A stretch of DNA of 64,000 nucleotides from Planococcus salinarum (GCF_007004625.1 NZ_VIFV01000001.1:248001-312000); one strand, 5' to 3'; counted from the first letter of the stretch, positions 16,889 to 25,780 are shown. The notes: a model not told the origin generated them from the sequence alone. Numbers and translations: made by a program.

Positions 16889-17079
16889 TAATTCCTCCTC
16901 CCCATGACAAAGTATAAAATCGGGCCGATAATATTAACCACAATGATTATCACTGCCCACATCCATTTTGGCCCATTTGTGTAAGGGGTTTTGATCAGAT
17001 CCACCAATGCAAAAATCATCAGTCCCAATTGAATTAAAAACACAGGCAACAGCAACAATATCAACCTAGGCTCTTCCAT
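16885..17079 (-). CDS. yxlE: Small PLDc_N-type membrane protein, YxlE-like
   Basis: 64 residues with two transmembrane helices and the PLDc_N signature (DLIKTPYTNGPKWMW, then NIIGPILYFVMGRRNY). In B. subtilis, YxlE is a negative regulator region protein of the sigY operon. The ATG at 17079 has AAGGAG eight bases upstream; the in-frame GTG at 17088 is too close to it. First gene of the yxlEFG-like unit. Confidence 0.85.
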   Translation of the reverse strand: MEEPRLILLLLPVFLIQLGLMIFALVDLIKTPYTNGPKWMWAVIIIVVNIIGPILYFVMGRRNY

Positions 17080-17241
17080 TACCTTCACTCCTTTTCCGTC
17101 CAGAAACCAGGATTCCCTCTGTTTCCACGATTCGTTAGTGCCTGCTTGTTTTAATGTAGAACGGAGTCCTTTTTACAAACTTTTCCTATATAAGAGGTAT
17201 TCCCTTTCTGCCGTCTCATTTCCTGCATAACCGGAGAATAC

Positions 17242-17272
17242 AAAAAAGCCTCACCTTGCCGGCGGGCTTTTC
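17242..17272 (-). terminator. Terminator of msrA
   Basis: On the minus strand AAAGCCCGCC and GGTGAGGCTTT form an imperfect stem followed by TTTTTG. Confidence 0.6.
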
Positions 17273-17280
17273 GTTTGGTA

Positions 17281-17961
17281 TCACCATTTGATGGTTTCGA
17301 GTTTATTGAGCAAAATTTCCTTGTTTTCTTCATCAATATTCCACGAAGCGATTTCGCTTTTCAATCCTTGCAGTTTCCCATACCCTTTGACAAAGCCATT
17401 CAGCCTCGCAGCAAACGTTGAGTCAATCATATGCTCAGGTTTCGGATAGAGATCCTGCAATTGTGCAAGTGTATTCGGATAACGCTTCAGGTAATATTTC
17501 TGATGCCTTTCATCTGCCGGAGTGAAATTCTCAAAGGCCGCAATGTCTGTTTCGATGGGCTCGCCCAGTTTCTCAGCCATTTCACTTTTCACTCCATCGA
17601 TGGCTTCCTTCTGGCCGTCTCCACGGTACCTCAGCAGCGAAATGTATTGGCGGCCCTTGTAATTTCCCCGATTCGGATAATGGTTCAGCCAAAACTCCCT
17701 TAAAATTTCTTCATAACTGATGACAGCCGGATCATAATCAATTTCCACCGTCTCTGTATGATCCCCCATATGCCGGTAAGTCGGATTCGGAGAAGTTCCA
17801 CCGGCAAACCCCACCCGCGTCCTCAATACGCCCGGCAGACTTCCAAACATCGCCTCGGGCCCCCAAAAGCAGCCCATGCCAAAGGTTGTGGTCTCCACCG
17901 TTTCGGCTTTCGGATTGAATTTACCGATCATATCTTCGACAGTTTGATAACCTTGAAACAT
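17281..17961 (-). CDS. msrA: Peptide methionine sulfoxide reductase A
   Basis: 226 residues. It reduces S-methionine sulfoxide in proteins. The catalytic motif TFGMGCFWGPEAMF is present, with the nucleophilic Cys near residue 31, followed by GFAGGTSPNPTY and GDHTETVEIDYD. It is longer at the C-terminus than minimal MsrA, with about 60 extra residues, and no MsrB domain is fused or adjacent. The ATG at 17961 follows GAGGAG; a GTG nine bases earlier is the alternative. Confidence 0.93.
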   Translation of the reverse strand: MFQGYQTVEDMIGKFNPKAETVETTTFGMGCFWGPEAMFGSLPGVLRTRVGFAGGTSPNPTYRHMGDHTETVEIDYDPAVISYEEILREFWLNHYPNRGNYKGRQYISLLRYRGDGQKEAIDGVKSEMAEKLGEPIETDIAAFENFTPADERHQKYYLKRYPNTLAQLQDLYPKPEHMIDSTFAARLNGFVKGYGKLQGLKSEIASWNIDEENKEILLNKLETIKW

Positions 17962-18148
17962 ATAAATCACTCCTCGTTCAGTTTATTCCCCAACTTCCGC
18001 GATTTATGCGCCCGAATGGTGCCTGGAAGTCCAGCGGCTCAGAAAAAAGGGATCCAAGGCAGGAAAAACAGTTTGTTTCTCGAATAAGAATATCGAATGA
18101 AAAATGAAAATCTCCACAAAATCCTTTCTCCAAGGAAAGCAGGTGCTG

Positions 18149-18733
18149 ATGGTGAAGAAAAAAGACCAGGCAATCAGAGCGTATTTCCGCAACATGGACA
18201 GAAGTTTTTTTATGGATAATTTCAAAGAGATGGCGTTTGCAGATGAAGCGGTGCCCATCGGATACGAACAGACGATTTCCCAGCCTTCCCTTGTGCTGGA
18301 AATGACGCTGGCACTCGATCTTGAACCCGATTCGAAGGTACTGGAGATCGGCACAGGTTCCGGATTTCAAACCGCGTTACTGGCTGAATTTTCCGGACAG
18401 GTCTATACCGTCGAACGCATCAAAGAACTGCATATCCGTGCCAAAGAAAGACTCGGTGAATTGGGCTATGACAATATATCGTTCAAACTTGATGACGGCA
18501 GTTCAGGATGGGCGGAAAATGCCCCTTATGACAGAATCATGGTCACAGCTGCAGCGTCAGAAATGCCGAAAGAATTGATCAGCCAATTGGCTGACGGCGG
18601 CAAAATGATCATTCCAGTCGGCTCTTCCTTCAGTCAGGAACTCCGGCTTGTTGAGAAAGATGAAAACGGCAAGCTCCATTCCACGCTACTGACCGAAGTA
18701 CGGTTTGTGCCGCTGAAAGGAAAATACGAATGA
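18149..18733 (+). CDS. Protein-L-isoaspartate O-methyltransferase family protein
   Basis: 194 residues with a Rossmann methyltransferase core. PCMT features: PIGYEQTISQPSLVLEM (substrate loop with the QTIS motif), SAM-binding VLEIGTGSGFQTALLAE, VYTVERIKEL, and LADGGKMIIPVG near the end. It would repair isoaspartyl residues in aged proteins; PCMT is uncommon in Bacillus proper. The start at 18149 is chosen from a purine-rich AAGGAAAGCAGG upstream; an ATG at 18104 is the alternative. The palindromic repeat array begins directly after the stop. Confidence 0.85.
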   Translation: MVKKKDQAIRAYFRNMDRSFFMDNFKEMAFADEAVPIGYEQTISQPSLVLEMTLALDLEPDSKVLEIGTGSGFQTALLAEFSGQVYTVERIKELHIRAKERLGELGYDNISFKLDDGSSGWAENAPYDRIMVTAAASEMPKELISQLADGGKMIIPVGSSFSQELRLVEKDENGKLHSTLLTEVRFVPLKGKYE

Positions 18734-18737
18734 CAAA

Positions 18738-18979
18738 GAAAAGCGACGGCACCCGTTAAGCTCCGAAAGGCATAAGCCGGACCAGCGGAGTGGCGTCCCG
18801 CCGCGCAGTCCCGAAAAGCGGAAGGGCCTGTTCAGCTCTGACAGGTATAAGGCGAACCAGTGTAGTGCCGTCCTTTGCCACGTAACTGGGGCGACTTATT
18901 TCCCGAAGAGCTAGGCACTGGAGACTAGACATTGGGCTGGCTTATGAACCGAGGAGCTGGGTCGCCGGAGTCTGGACAG
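18738..18979 (+). repeat. Palindromic repeat family, composite C1 (one unit nested in another)
   Basis: The outer unit is split: left part 18738-18812 and right part 18933-18979, together 122 bases, the normal unit length. A complete inner unit of 120 bases lies between them at 18813-18932, from GAAAAGCGGAAGG to GAGACTAGACA. Outer arms (GGCACCC with GGGTCGCC, CATAAGCC with GGCTTATG) and inner arms (GGGCCT with AGGCAC) each pair only within their own unit. Confidence 0.85.
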
Positions 18980-18981
18980 CA

Positions 18982-19100
18982 GAAAAGCGGAAACGGCCGT
19001 TCAGCTCTGACAGACTTAAGATGAACTTCCGAAGCGGCGTTCTTTGTCGCACAGGAAGGACAGCTTAAGTCCGAGGAGTTGGCCGTTGGAGTCTGGACAG
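18982..19100 (+). repeat. Palindromic repeat family, single unit C2
   Basis: The unit runs from GAAAAGCGGAAACGGCC to GGAGTCTGGACAG. Its outer arms AACGGCC and GGCCGTT are perfectly complementary, and the inner arms carry CTTAAG on both sides. It resembles copy A near the window start. Confidence 0.85.
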
Positions 19101-19102
19101 TA

Positions 19103-19332
19103 GAAAAGCGACGGCACCCGTTAAGCTCCGAAAGGCATAAGACGGACCAGCGAAGTGGCACCCGCCGCGCAGTCCCGAAAAGCGGAAGGGCCTGTTCAGC
19201 TCTGACAGGTATAAGGCGAACCAGTGTAGTGGCGTCCTTTGCCACGTAACTGGGGCGACTTATATCCCGAAGAGCTAGGCACTGGAGACTAGACATTGGG
19301 CTGGCTTATGACCGAAGGAGCTGGGTCGCCGA
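19103..19332 (+). repeat. Palindromic repeat family, second composite C3
   Basis: This is a near-identical second copy of the nested composite, starting exactly 365 bases after the first. The inner unit is at 19177-19296. The outer unit is 19103-19176 plus 19297-19332 and lacks the usual right end GGAGTCTGGACAG. The array therefore reads composite, single, composite. Confidence 0.85.
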
Positions 19333-19340
19333 AAATAGAA

Positions 19341-19386
19341 AGGCCGCGCTCAACCCTTTTGCCAATGGAAGGGGAGCGCAGCTTTT
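19341..19386 (-). terminator. Probable terminator of the DUF2243 gene
   Basis: On the minus strand GCTGCGCTCC and GAGCGCGGC form an imperfect stem with a long loop, followed by CTTTCT. The T tract is weak. Confidence 0.4.
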
Positions 19387-19402
19387 TAGTGGTGCATTTG
19401 CG

Positions 19403-19897
19403 TTATTTTCGAAAATTTTCCTTTTTCGTCTGCAGCACCATAACCAATCCGGTCAGCGAAAAAATAACTCCTCCGGCAATCCAGGAAACATCATAAGGAA
19501 AAAGGTCGTAACCGTAGCGGATTTGATGGAGTCCCAATAATTTATGAATGATGATTCCGTCGAACAGAATGTAGATTCCGGATCCCATCAACGCCGAGCC
19601 GATCCACCTTTTTGGCCAAAGCCCTTTGCGTTTTTGAAGATTTGACAGAAGAAACAGCCCGGTAACAGTTACAACCCAGGAAAACAGATTCAATATACCA
19701 TCTGAAAATACGCCGGTTCTTTCGGTGGACAGATCGTAAAAATGATGCCATTGCAATATTTGATGGAATACTGTCCCAGTTGCGAATGCCATAGTTCCAA
19801 CTCCGAATAGAAGGCCTGACCAAAAATTCCGGGCAGCAAAAACAGCCCGATTCTTCAAATTCCCATAGGAAACTGTTTTTTTTGCATTGGCTGCCAT
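19403..19897 (-). CDS. DUF2243 domain membrane protein
   Basis: 164 residues with four transmembrane segments. Family landmarks: GTMAFATGTVFHQILQWHHFYDLST at the N-terminus, FDGIIIHKLLGLHQIRYG in the middle (conserved histidines in or near the membrane), and a last helix GVIFSLTGLVMVLQ. Function unknown; the His pattern suggests metal or heme contact, which is speculation. The ATG at 19897 follows GGAGGA. Confidence 0.85.
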   Translation of the reverse strand: MAANAKKTVSYGNLKNRAVFAARNFWSGLLFGVGTMAFATGTVFHQILQWHHFYDLSTERTGVFSDGILNLFSWVVTVTGLFLLSNLQKRKGLWPKRWIGSALMGSGIYILFDGIIIHKLLGLHQIRYGYDLFPYDVSWIAGGVIFSLTGLVMVLQTKKENFRK

Positions 19898-20045
19898 CTA
19901 ATCCTCCTCCGAAGAATTTCAGCATCTGCACGGCTAATTGCTAAATCCGGGCGTCCATTTACCAAAACGGTCTATTTATAGGATAATATACCCTTTCCCC
20001 TTTTTTTCAAACTGATTTTTAACAATTTACGATCATTTTTACTGC

Positions 20046-20234
20046 TTACATGACCAGTTGCGGAGTCTCGCATTCTTTACAGAAACTGAATTGCCCGGTT
20101 CCTTCGAGAGATTTCACATACTCGTCCGAAGCCGTAAATTCACGTTCGCTTATTGGGGTTTCCAGAAATCCGCATTTATCTCCCGCATACTGCTGATGAT
20201 GGATTTTCTTGTTTTTATGATCTACAAAATACAT
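20046..20234 (-). CDS. Small hypothetical protein with four cysteine/histidine-rich positions
   Basis: 62 residues beginning MYFVDHKNKKIHHQQYAGDK. A cysteine near residue 21 and a CKEC pair near the end (FCKECETP) could form a zinc site. No family is recognised. The start at 20234 follows AAGGGGGTG at nine bases; the longer frame up to 20339 runs through a terminator hairpin and is not plausible. Confidence 0.65.
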   Translation of the reverse strand: MYFVDHKNKKIHHQQYAGDKCGFLETPISEREFTASDEYVKSLEGTGQFSFCKECETPQLVM

Positions 20235-20267
20235 GATAAGTGGCACCCCCTTTTTTTTGCAAAATAG

Positions 20268-20313
20268 AAAAAGCCGAAAAGACCCCTCTCTGGAGAGGGA
20301 TCTTCTCAGCTTT
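20268..20313 (-). terminator. Terminator downstream of the ktrA/HMA unit
   Basis: On the minus strand AAAGCTGAGAAGATCCCTCT and AGAGGGGTCTTTTCGGCTTT form a long stem, followed by TTC. It lies between the HMA-like gene and the 62-residue protein gene. Confidence 0.75.
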
Positions 20314-20487
20314 GTTTTCAGCGCTATTGTCTGAAACATTTTACCAAGGGCTTTTTGTATATCCTATATTAAACAGGGGTATGACCCCGTTTCTGAATTA
20401 ATGAAAAATAGATTGGAAATGCTATTGGTTTTCCAAGCACCCCCATGTTACTAGAGTCTTCTTCTTTCGTAAAGCTAACTGCTTTCT

Positions 20488-20694
20488 TCACAAAATATGG
20501 AAGCCTTCCAACTGAACCCTGCGAATGATCTGATCTTCTGAAATCTGATTTTCATCATAATTTATGGTGACTTCACCATCTTCCACGTCCACCAAAGCCC
20601 TTTCAATTTCCGGGACTCCTGCCAATACTTCTTCCAGCGATTGAATCGACTTTTCTGCAGTTGCTTCTTTCACAAAAATTGTCATCGTTTTCAT
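20488..20694 (-). CDS. Heavy-metal-associated-fold protein without metal-binding cysteines
   Basis: 68 residues that follow the CopZ/HMA pattern along the whole length: MTIFVKEAT, then EKSIQSLEEVLAGVPEIERALVD, EDGEVTINYDENQISEDQII and VQLEGFHIL. The usual CxxC loop after the first strand is replaced by EATAEKS, so copper binding in the normal way is not possible. The start at 20694 follows AAAGGATG. It lies 28 bases after the ktrA-like stop and is likely co-transcribed with it. Confidence 0.75.
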   Translation of the reverse strand: MKTMTIFVKEATAEKSIQSLEEVLAGVPEIERALVDVEDGEVTINYDENQISEDQIIRRVQLEGFHIL

Positions 20695-20722
20695 CCAATC
20701 ATCCTTTCTTTCTGACATCCTG

Positions 20723-21382
20723 CTAGAGCCGCTTTTCTTCCAGCTTCTTCAGGTCGTTTCGGTGGCCCATGACCACAAGGATATCGCCCTCTCTGACAAC
20801 GTCGGTTGGGTGCGGTGCGATATTGACATCTTCCCCTCTTTTGACTGCCAGGATGATGCAATTGAACTTCACCCGGATATCGAGTTGGAGCAGGCTTTTT
20901 CCTGTAACTTTTTCAGTAGCTGCCATTTCGACGATGCTGTAGTCTTTCGAGAGATCGATATAATCGACAACTTTTTCCGAATTGATATGGTGGGCCGTGC
21001 GGATCCCCATCTCGTATTCGGGCTGAATGACACGGTCCGCCCCCACTTTTTCCAGAATTCTTTTATGTTGCATATCGCGCGCTTTTACCCATACCTTTTC
21101 CAGGCCGATTTCCTTCAGCATCAGCGTGCAAAGGACACTGGCCTGCAGATCATCCCCGATGGCGATAATTGCCTGGTCGAAATTTCTGACGCCCAGCGCT
21201 TTCAGCTGGGATTTATCCGTGGCATCTGCAACCGTTGCCTGCGAAGCGAATTCGGTTACATCTTCCACTTTTTCCGGATCCATATCCAAGGCCAACACTT
21301 CGTGGCCGAGTTGATACAATTCCCGGCAGACACTGCTGCCGAAACGCCCCAATCCGATAACGACTATTTGCTTTTTCTTCAC
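20723..21382 (-). CDS. Potassium uptake regulatory subunit (RCK/TrkA family), KtrA/KtrC-like
   Basis: 219 residues: an RCK_N Rossmann domain (VVIGLGRFGSSVCREL at about 7-22, LALDMDPEKVE) and an RCK_C domain from about residue 135. Such cytosolic rings bind ATP, ADP or c-di-AMP and gate the KtrB/KtrD channel. The channel gene is not adjacent, as is also the case for ktrC in B. subtilis. The start is GTG at 21382 after AGAGGGA. Confidence 0.9.
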   Translation of the reverse strand: MKKKQIVVIGLGRFGSSVCRELYQLGHEVLALDMDPEKVEDVTEFASQATVADATDKSQLKALGVRNFDQAIIAIGDDLQASVLCTLMLKEIGLEKVWVKARDMQHKRILEKVGADRVIQPEYEMGIRTAHHINSEKVVDYIDLSKDYSIVEMAATEKVTGKSLLQLDIRVKFNCIILAVKRGEDVNIAPHPTDVVREGDILVVMGHRNDLKKLEEKRL

Positions 21383-21406
21383 GTTATTCCCTCTTTTCCA
21401 ATAGGA

Positions 21407-23515
21407 CTAAAACTCCATTTTCAACTTGCCGTCCTCCAGGACGAGCTTAGCGCTGAACTTTTTGCCATTTTTCGAAACAAAGCCCTTCATCACTGGCGTC
21501 TTGCCTTTGGTGCATAAATACTCTATCGTTTTTGAGGTCAGCTTCTTTTTCAGGAATATTCCCGGAAATGACTGCTTGCAGCCATTGGCATTTTCGGTAC
21601 AGGTGAAAGATCCCCTGCTCGAAACGATGCTCCCTTTTTTGCAGCGCGGGCAGAGCGCAATGGCGTTTTTTCCGGTGTCCATTTCCATCCGCTCGGGCAA
21701 GCCATTGGCCTGCAGCTGATTTGGAACATCCGCCAGCAGTTTTTCGATGAACTTCCCAATGGTATCAAGAAAAACTTCCGAAGACCCTTCCCCGCGGCCG
21801 ATTTTCTTCAAATAACTCTCCCACTTTGCCGTCATGGACGGACTGGACAATAAATTCCCTTCAATCGCCTGGCACAGGATTCTTCCTTTTTCTGTGACTG
21901 ACACGATATTCCTCTTAATATGGATGTATTCATGCCTTTTAATGGTTTCAATGATACCACTTCGTGTCGCCTCCGTGCCAAGACCTTCGACTTGTTTCAG
22001 AATTTCGCTTTCTTCTGCATCTTCCGCAAATTTCCCGCAGGTTTTCATCATTGCGATCAATTGCCCTTCCGTGTAGGGTTTGGGCGGCTGCGTCATGCCT
22101 TCTTTCACAGCTACTTTAGCCGCAACCGTTTCCTGTTCCCGAAGTTCGGGCAACGATGGTTCCGATTTGCTTTCTTTTGCGGGTGCGAATAATTCCTTCC
22201 AGCCTTTTTCAATTTCTGTTTTCCCGGTTGTGAAGAAATGCAACCCTTTCACGTCAGTGGTGACCTTTGTTTCGGCATAGCGATAATCCTTGTGGAACAT
22301 CGCAAGGGTTGTGCGCAGCACTTCTTCGTATAAGTTTCGCGCATCCGGGGCGAGGCCGTTGAGCTTTCGTTCGGTCGGAATGCTTTTCGTCGGAATGATG
22401 GCATAATGTTCCTGCACTTTCGCATTGTCGACAAAGCGTTTTTTGGGTGTTCGTGAAGCGATCGGAAATTCTTCACCAATCAGTTTCTGGTAGGACTCCA
22501 CCTGGCCCGCCAAATAGCTGAACTCGGCATTTGTAATGTGCTGGGCATCGGTCCTCGGATAACTCACCAGTTTCTTTTCATATAATGTCTGCATAACGGA
22601 AAGCACTTTTGCAGGACTGTATTTCCATTTCCGGTTCGCAGCCGCCTGCAGCGTGGACAGCGAATGCAGCTGCGGAGCGGGCTGGCGTTTTTCAGCCGTT
22701 TTGACCTGTAACACCGTTCCCTGCTCCTTTGAGCCGACCGCATGCTTTTCGAGCAACGCTTCGGCTTCTTGCCGCTGTTTTGCCTTTATCTTCGCTTTCC
22801 CTTTGTATTTCCCTCGTTCCGCCTGAAAATCGCCTTCGATTTCATAAAAGGCTTCCGGCACAAATGCTTCGATTTCCTTTTCCCGCTGGTAAATCAAATA
22901 GACTGTCGGCGTCTGCACCCTGCCGATTGCAAACACCTCGCGTATCCCTTTTTCCTGCAGCAGCAGGGAATACAGGCGCGAGCCGTTCATGCCGACCAGC
23001 CAGTCGCTGATCTGCCTGGCTCTCGCTTCCTGATACAGCAGCAAATCATGTTTATTGTCGCGCAGCTCCTGGAAGCCTTTTCGCACTTCATCCGCTTCCA
23101 GCGAATTGATCCAGAGCCGTTTGATCGTCTTGCCTTTTATGCCGGTATGGTTATAGATGCTGTAAAAAATATTCGAGCCTTCCCTATCCACGTCACAGGC
23201 ATTGATGACAGTATCCGTCTGGCTGATTAATTTTTTGATGATATTGAATTGCTTGTATTTACCCCGCGCCACTTGAAATTGGTAGTTAACCGGCAAGATG
23301 GGAAGCGCCGCGAGCGACCATTTGCCCCATTTCGGATCATACGCTTTCGGTTCCTTCAATTCCACCAGATGGCCGATTCCCCAGGTGATGTAGGCGCCTT
23401 GCGGAAAAATGGCATCCGGCATGATTTCCAAAAAACCTTCCCTTTTCGCAGTCTTGAACGCTTCTGCATAAGCTTTGGCCTGGCTCGGCTTTTCAGCCAC
23501 TATCACTGGTTTCAT
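21407..23515 (-). CDS. topB: DNA topoisomerase III
   Basis: 702 residues of type IA topoisomerase. Toprim domain at the N-terminus (VIVAEKPSQAKAYAEAF, and NACDVDREGSNIFY acidic motif), active-site tyrosine region (KKLVSYPRTDAQHI, Tyr at about 310), and a C-terminal zinc finger-like segment (CPRCKKGSIVSSRGSFTC). It relaxes and decatenates DNA. The ATG at 23515 follows AAAGGGAGAAAGAG; a longer frame to 23581 lacks a ribosome binding site. Confidence 0.94.
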   Translation of the reverse strand: MKPVIVAEKPSQAKAYAEAFKTAKREGFLEIMPDAIFPQGAYITWGIGHLVELKEPKAYDPKWGKWSLAALPILPVNYQFQVARGKYKQFNIIKKLISQTDTVINACDVDREGSNIFYSIYNHTGIKGKTIKRLWINSLEADEVRKGFQELRDNKHDLLLYQEARARQISDWLVGMNGSRLYSLLLQEKGIREVFAIGRVQTPTVYLIYQREKEIEAFVPEAFYEIEGDFQAERGKYKGKAKIKAKQRQEAEALLEKHAVGSKEQGTVLQVKTAEKRQPAPQLHSLSTLQAAANRKWKYSPAKVLSVMQTLYEKKLVSYPRTDAQHITNAEFSYLAGQVESYQKLIGEEFPIASRTPKKRFVDNAKVQEHYAIIPTKSIPTERKLNGLAPDARNLYEEVLRTTLAMFHKDYRYAETKVTTDVKGLHFFTTGKTEIEKGWKELFAPAKESKSEPSLPELREQETVAAKVAVKEGMTQPPKPYTEGQLIAMMKTCGKFAEDAEESEILKQVEGLGTEATRSGIIETIKRHEYIHIKRNIVSVTEKGRILCQAIEGNLLSSPSMTAKWESYLKKIGRGEGSSEVFLDTIGKFIEKLLADVPNQLQANGLPERMEMDTGKNAIALCPRCKKGSIVSSRGSFTCTENANGCKQSFPGIFLKKKLTSKTIEYLCTKGKTPVMKGFVSKNGKKFSAKLVLEDGKLKMEF

Positions 23516-23651
23516 CTCTTTCTCCCTTTCGTGCGTTGTCTTTTCCTCCATTGTACCCTGCCGGTCAATAAACGAAAGCAATCGGGCATCGGCTCGTTGT
23601 GGATATCCTGCTCAGGAGCTGTATAATAATGTGAAAAGAGGAGGCTTTCCC

Positions 23652-24326
23652 ATGTCCGAAAAATCCGCATTGATCGCAGGCGCCACCGGCTTGACCGGCA
23701 AAGAACTGGTGAAAGTCCTGTTGGACCACCCTGCATATGATAAAATCCGCATTCTTGTCCGCCGTCCTCTGGACATCGAACATCCGAAACTTGAACAGGT
23801 AAGAGTCGATTTTAACAGATTGGATGATTATAAGGAGTTTTTTGAAGTCGATGAGGTTTTCTGCTGCCTGGGAACGACCATCAAAAAAGCCGGATCCCAA
23901 AAAGCTTTCCGGCGGGTGGATTACGAATTTCCAGCAGCGCTTGGTGTTCTTGCAAAATCTGCCGGCGTACAAAAGTTCCTCGTCATTTCAGCGATGGGCG
24001 CCGACTCCCGTTCAAATATTTTCTATAACCGTGTGAAGGGGCAGATGGAAGACCGCCTGAAAAAACTGGATATTCCGGCCCTTCACATTTTCCGGCCTTC
24101 CCTGCTGCTCGGCGACCGCCAGGAATTCCGTGCCGGTGAAAAAGCAGCGAGCCTTCTGGCAACGATTTTCAGCCCGCTGCTGCGCGGAAGCATGCAAAAG
24201 TACAAGCCGATCCAGGCCGAACAAGTTGCGCGGGCAATGTGTGTGGCTGCTCAAAGCGAAAGCGTAGGGGTCGCAGTCTATCTTTCCGACGAGATTGCAG
24301 AAATGGGCTTGTCCGCAACTCTGTAA
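23652..24326 (+). CDS. NAD(P)-binding Rossmann-fold protein, YraR-like
   Basis: 224 residues of the atypical short-chain dehydrogenase/HTATIP2-like group: nucleotide motif LIAGATGLTGKELVK at 7-21, RILVRRPLDI, EVFCCLGTTIKKAGS, VSAMGADSRS and FYNRVKGQMEDRL with Tyr-x3-Lys. The role is unknown, probably redox sensing. The ATG at 23652 has GAGGAGG upstream; the much longer open frame from 23475 overlaps topB antisense and is rejected. Confidence 0.85.
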   Translation: MSEKSALIAGATGLTGKELVKVLLDHPAYDKIRILVRRPLDIEHPKLEQVRVDFNRLDDYKEFFEVDEVFCCLGTTIKKAGSQKAFRRVDYEFPAALGVLAKSAGVQKFLVISAMGADSRSNIFYNRVKGQMEDRLKKLDIPALHIFRPSLLLGDRQEFRAGEKAASLLATIFSPLLRGSMQKYKPIQAEQVARAMCVAAQSESVGVAVYLSDEIAEMGLSATL

Positions 24327-24340
24327 CATATCTTTCCATT

Positions 24341-24374
24341 AAAAAAAGCGGTGCCGATTGGCGCCGCTTTTCTC
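24341..24374. terminator. Bidirectional terminator between convergent genes
   Basis: AAAAGCGGTGCC pairs with GGCGCCGCTTTT around a short loop, with A and T runs on either side. Confidence 0.8.
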
Positions 24375-24398
24375 TGTATTCAAATTCTAAGCATAAAT

Positions 24399-25454
24399 CT
24401 ATTCGGTCCGCCGTGTCGTTTGGAATGCCAGCGTATCCCAGAACGAGATGTCCGCTTCTTCGATGGAACCATCTGCTATTGCCCGCACAGCAGCATCAAG
24501 CGTCGTTACCGTCTGCTTGATCAGATACCCGTTGCTCTTTTGTCCGAGGACGTATGGCTCGTATTCATGGTCAGACATTCCACGCATCTCAAACAGTAAT
24601 GTTGAAATGCCGTATTCTACAGCAATTCCGTTGCGGCTGATTGTTTCCGCATTTCCTCCATTATACTTTCCGAGGTGGCCCCAACCTGTGGAATCCACTG
24701 CGTCAAAGACAACTGCCCCAAGCTGTTTGGATTTCAGCAGAACATCCTCATCGACATTTGGGGTCGTCGGATAAAGGATTGAACCGGATACCAGTTCACC
24801 ATCCCGCTCACTTTGTGTTCCCTGGTGATGCAAGTCGATCATATAATCGATATCGTATTTCTGCATGACATTGAAGTGAAGCGCCTGAGTTTCAGGCTGG
24901 ATTTTGGTGATATGATCGCGGTTAAGATCCACCTCATTGGCATTATAACGCGTCAGATTGCGGTCGCCGCTCGCCACATAATCCTCGAGCGAAAAGTTTA
25001 CATCCCCCATTGCGCCATCCGCGTTCAACATCGGCACAATCAGAACGTTCACGCCGTCAGCAACACCTTTCATCTTGCCTGTTCCCATATGCTTGATGAA
25101 TTCGAGGGCACCCTCTGTCGTCAGCTGCTCATTGCCGTGCTGCTGCGTCAAAAACAGGATTGTCGGATTTTCCGGATTCGTCATGTATTTAACTAAAAAG
25201 AGGTCCCGGCCTTTCACACTTTGGCCAATGACTTCCAATTCCATATTCGCTTGTTTCGCTTCCTGTTTTGCAAGGAAATCTGCCATTTCGTCATAAGTGG
25301 TCAAAATCGAAGTATTAATCGTTTCGTTGCCGCCGTAACCAGGACCTTCACCCACCGCAAGAGCTGTCGGCAAAGCCAGTGGTGAAGCACTGAAAACCAA
25401 AGCGCCTGCAACAGAAAGACTCAACATGCTTTTCTTTAATCCCATCTTTTTCAT
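24399..25454 (-). CDS. Secreted M14 family zinc carboxypeptidase
   Basis: 351 residues. A signal peptide (MKKMGLKKSMLSLSVAGALV, cleavage likely after ALA near residue 34) directs export. Zinc ligands lie in TQQHGNEQL (His and Glu) and in IDLHHQG; the catalytic Glu is probably in STLLFEMRGMSD. Family M14 enzymes remove C-terminal residues or cleave muropeptide-like bonds. The start at 25454 follows AAAGGAG; the frame to 25493 is an upstream extension. It is monocistronic. Confidence 0.87.
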   Translation of the reverse strand: MKKMGLKKSMLSLSVAGALVFSASPLALPTALAVGEGPGYGGNETINTSILTTYDEMADFLAKQEAKQANMELEVIGQSVKGRDLFLVKYMTNPENPTILFLTQQHGNEQLTTEGALEFIKHMGTGKMKGVADGVNVLIVPMLNADGAMGDVNFSLEDYVASGDRNLTRYNANEVDLNRDHITKIQPETQALHFNVMQKYDIDYMIDLHHQGTQSERDGELVSGSILYPTTPNVDEDVLLKSKQLGAVVFDAVDSTGWGHLGKYNGGNAETISRNGIAVEYGISTLLFEMRGMSDHEYEPYVLGQKSNGYLIKQTVTTLDAAVRAIADGSIEEADISFWDTLAFQTTRRTE

Positions 25455-25740
25455 AAAATGATCGGCTCCTTTTTGTGTTTGATATTTTTCCATATTCCCA
25501 GCAACATTACCTTTTTCTTGCTTTTGAGTTCCCCCTTCCCCCTAAAGCGTTTCGCTACCCTAAATAGATTCACTAAGTCTTTTGGGAATTCCTTTCTTAT
25601 TTTTAAAATGAGGTAAATTGTTCCATCAATTAAAATTAATGTAATAAATATTACCTATCATAATCTAAGTCCATTTTCCTTCCCTTCCACCAGCAAAGTC
25701 CATAACCGATCGTCACATGCAGATTTTTCCCCAGATAAAA
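25455..25740. other. Intergenic region upstream of the M14 peptidase gene
   Basis: About 285 AT-rich bases without a supported gene. It must hold the promoter of the peptidase gene, but I see no clear -35/-10 pair or operator. Confidence 0.4.
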
Positions 25741-25776
25741 GGAGCCACCAGCTTCGTTATCAGCTGATGGCTCCCA
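25739..25776 (-). terminator. Terminator of the OsmC family gene
   Basis: GGAGCCATCAGCTG and GAAGCTGGTGGCTCC (minus strand) form a long imperfect stem followed by TTTTATC. Confidence 0.8.
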
Positions 25777-25780
25777 TTCT

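Noticed and set aside
18925-19496. ORFs of 66 and 123 codons in the composite repeat array
   Set aside because: Both are produced by the repeat sequence, without start signals or homologous-looking content.
23475-23651. N-terminal extension of the YraR-like protein
   Set aside because: It overlaps topB antisense, and a clear GAGGAGG site marks the ATG at 23652.
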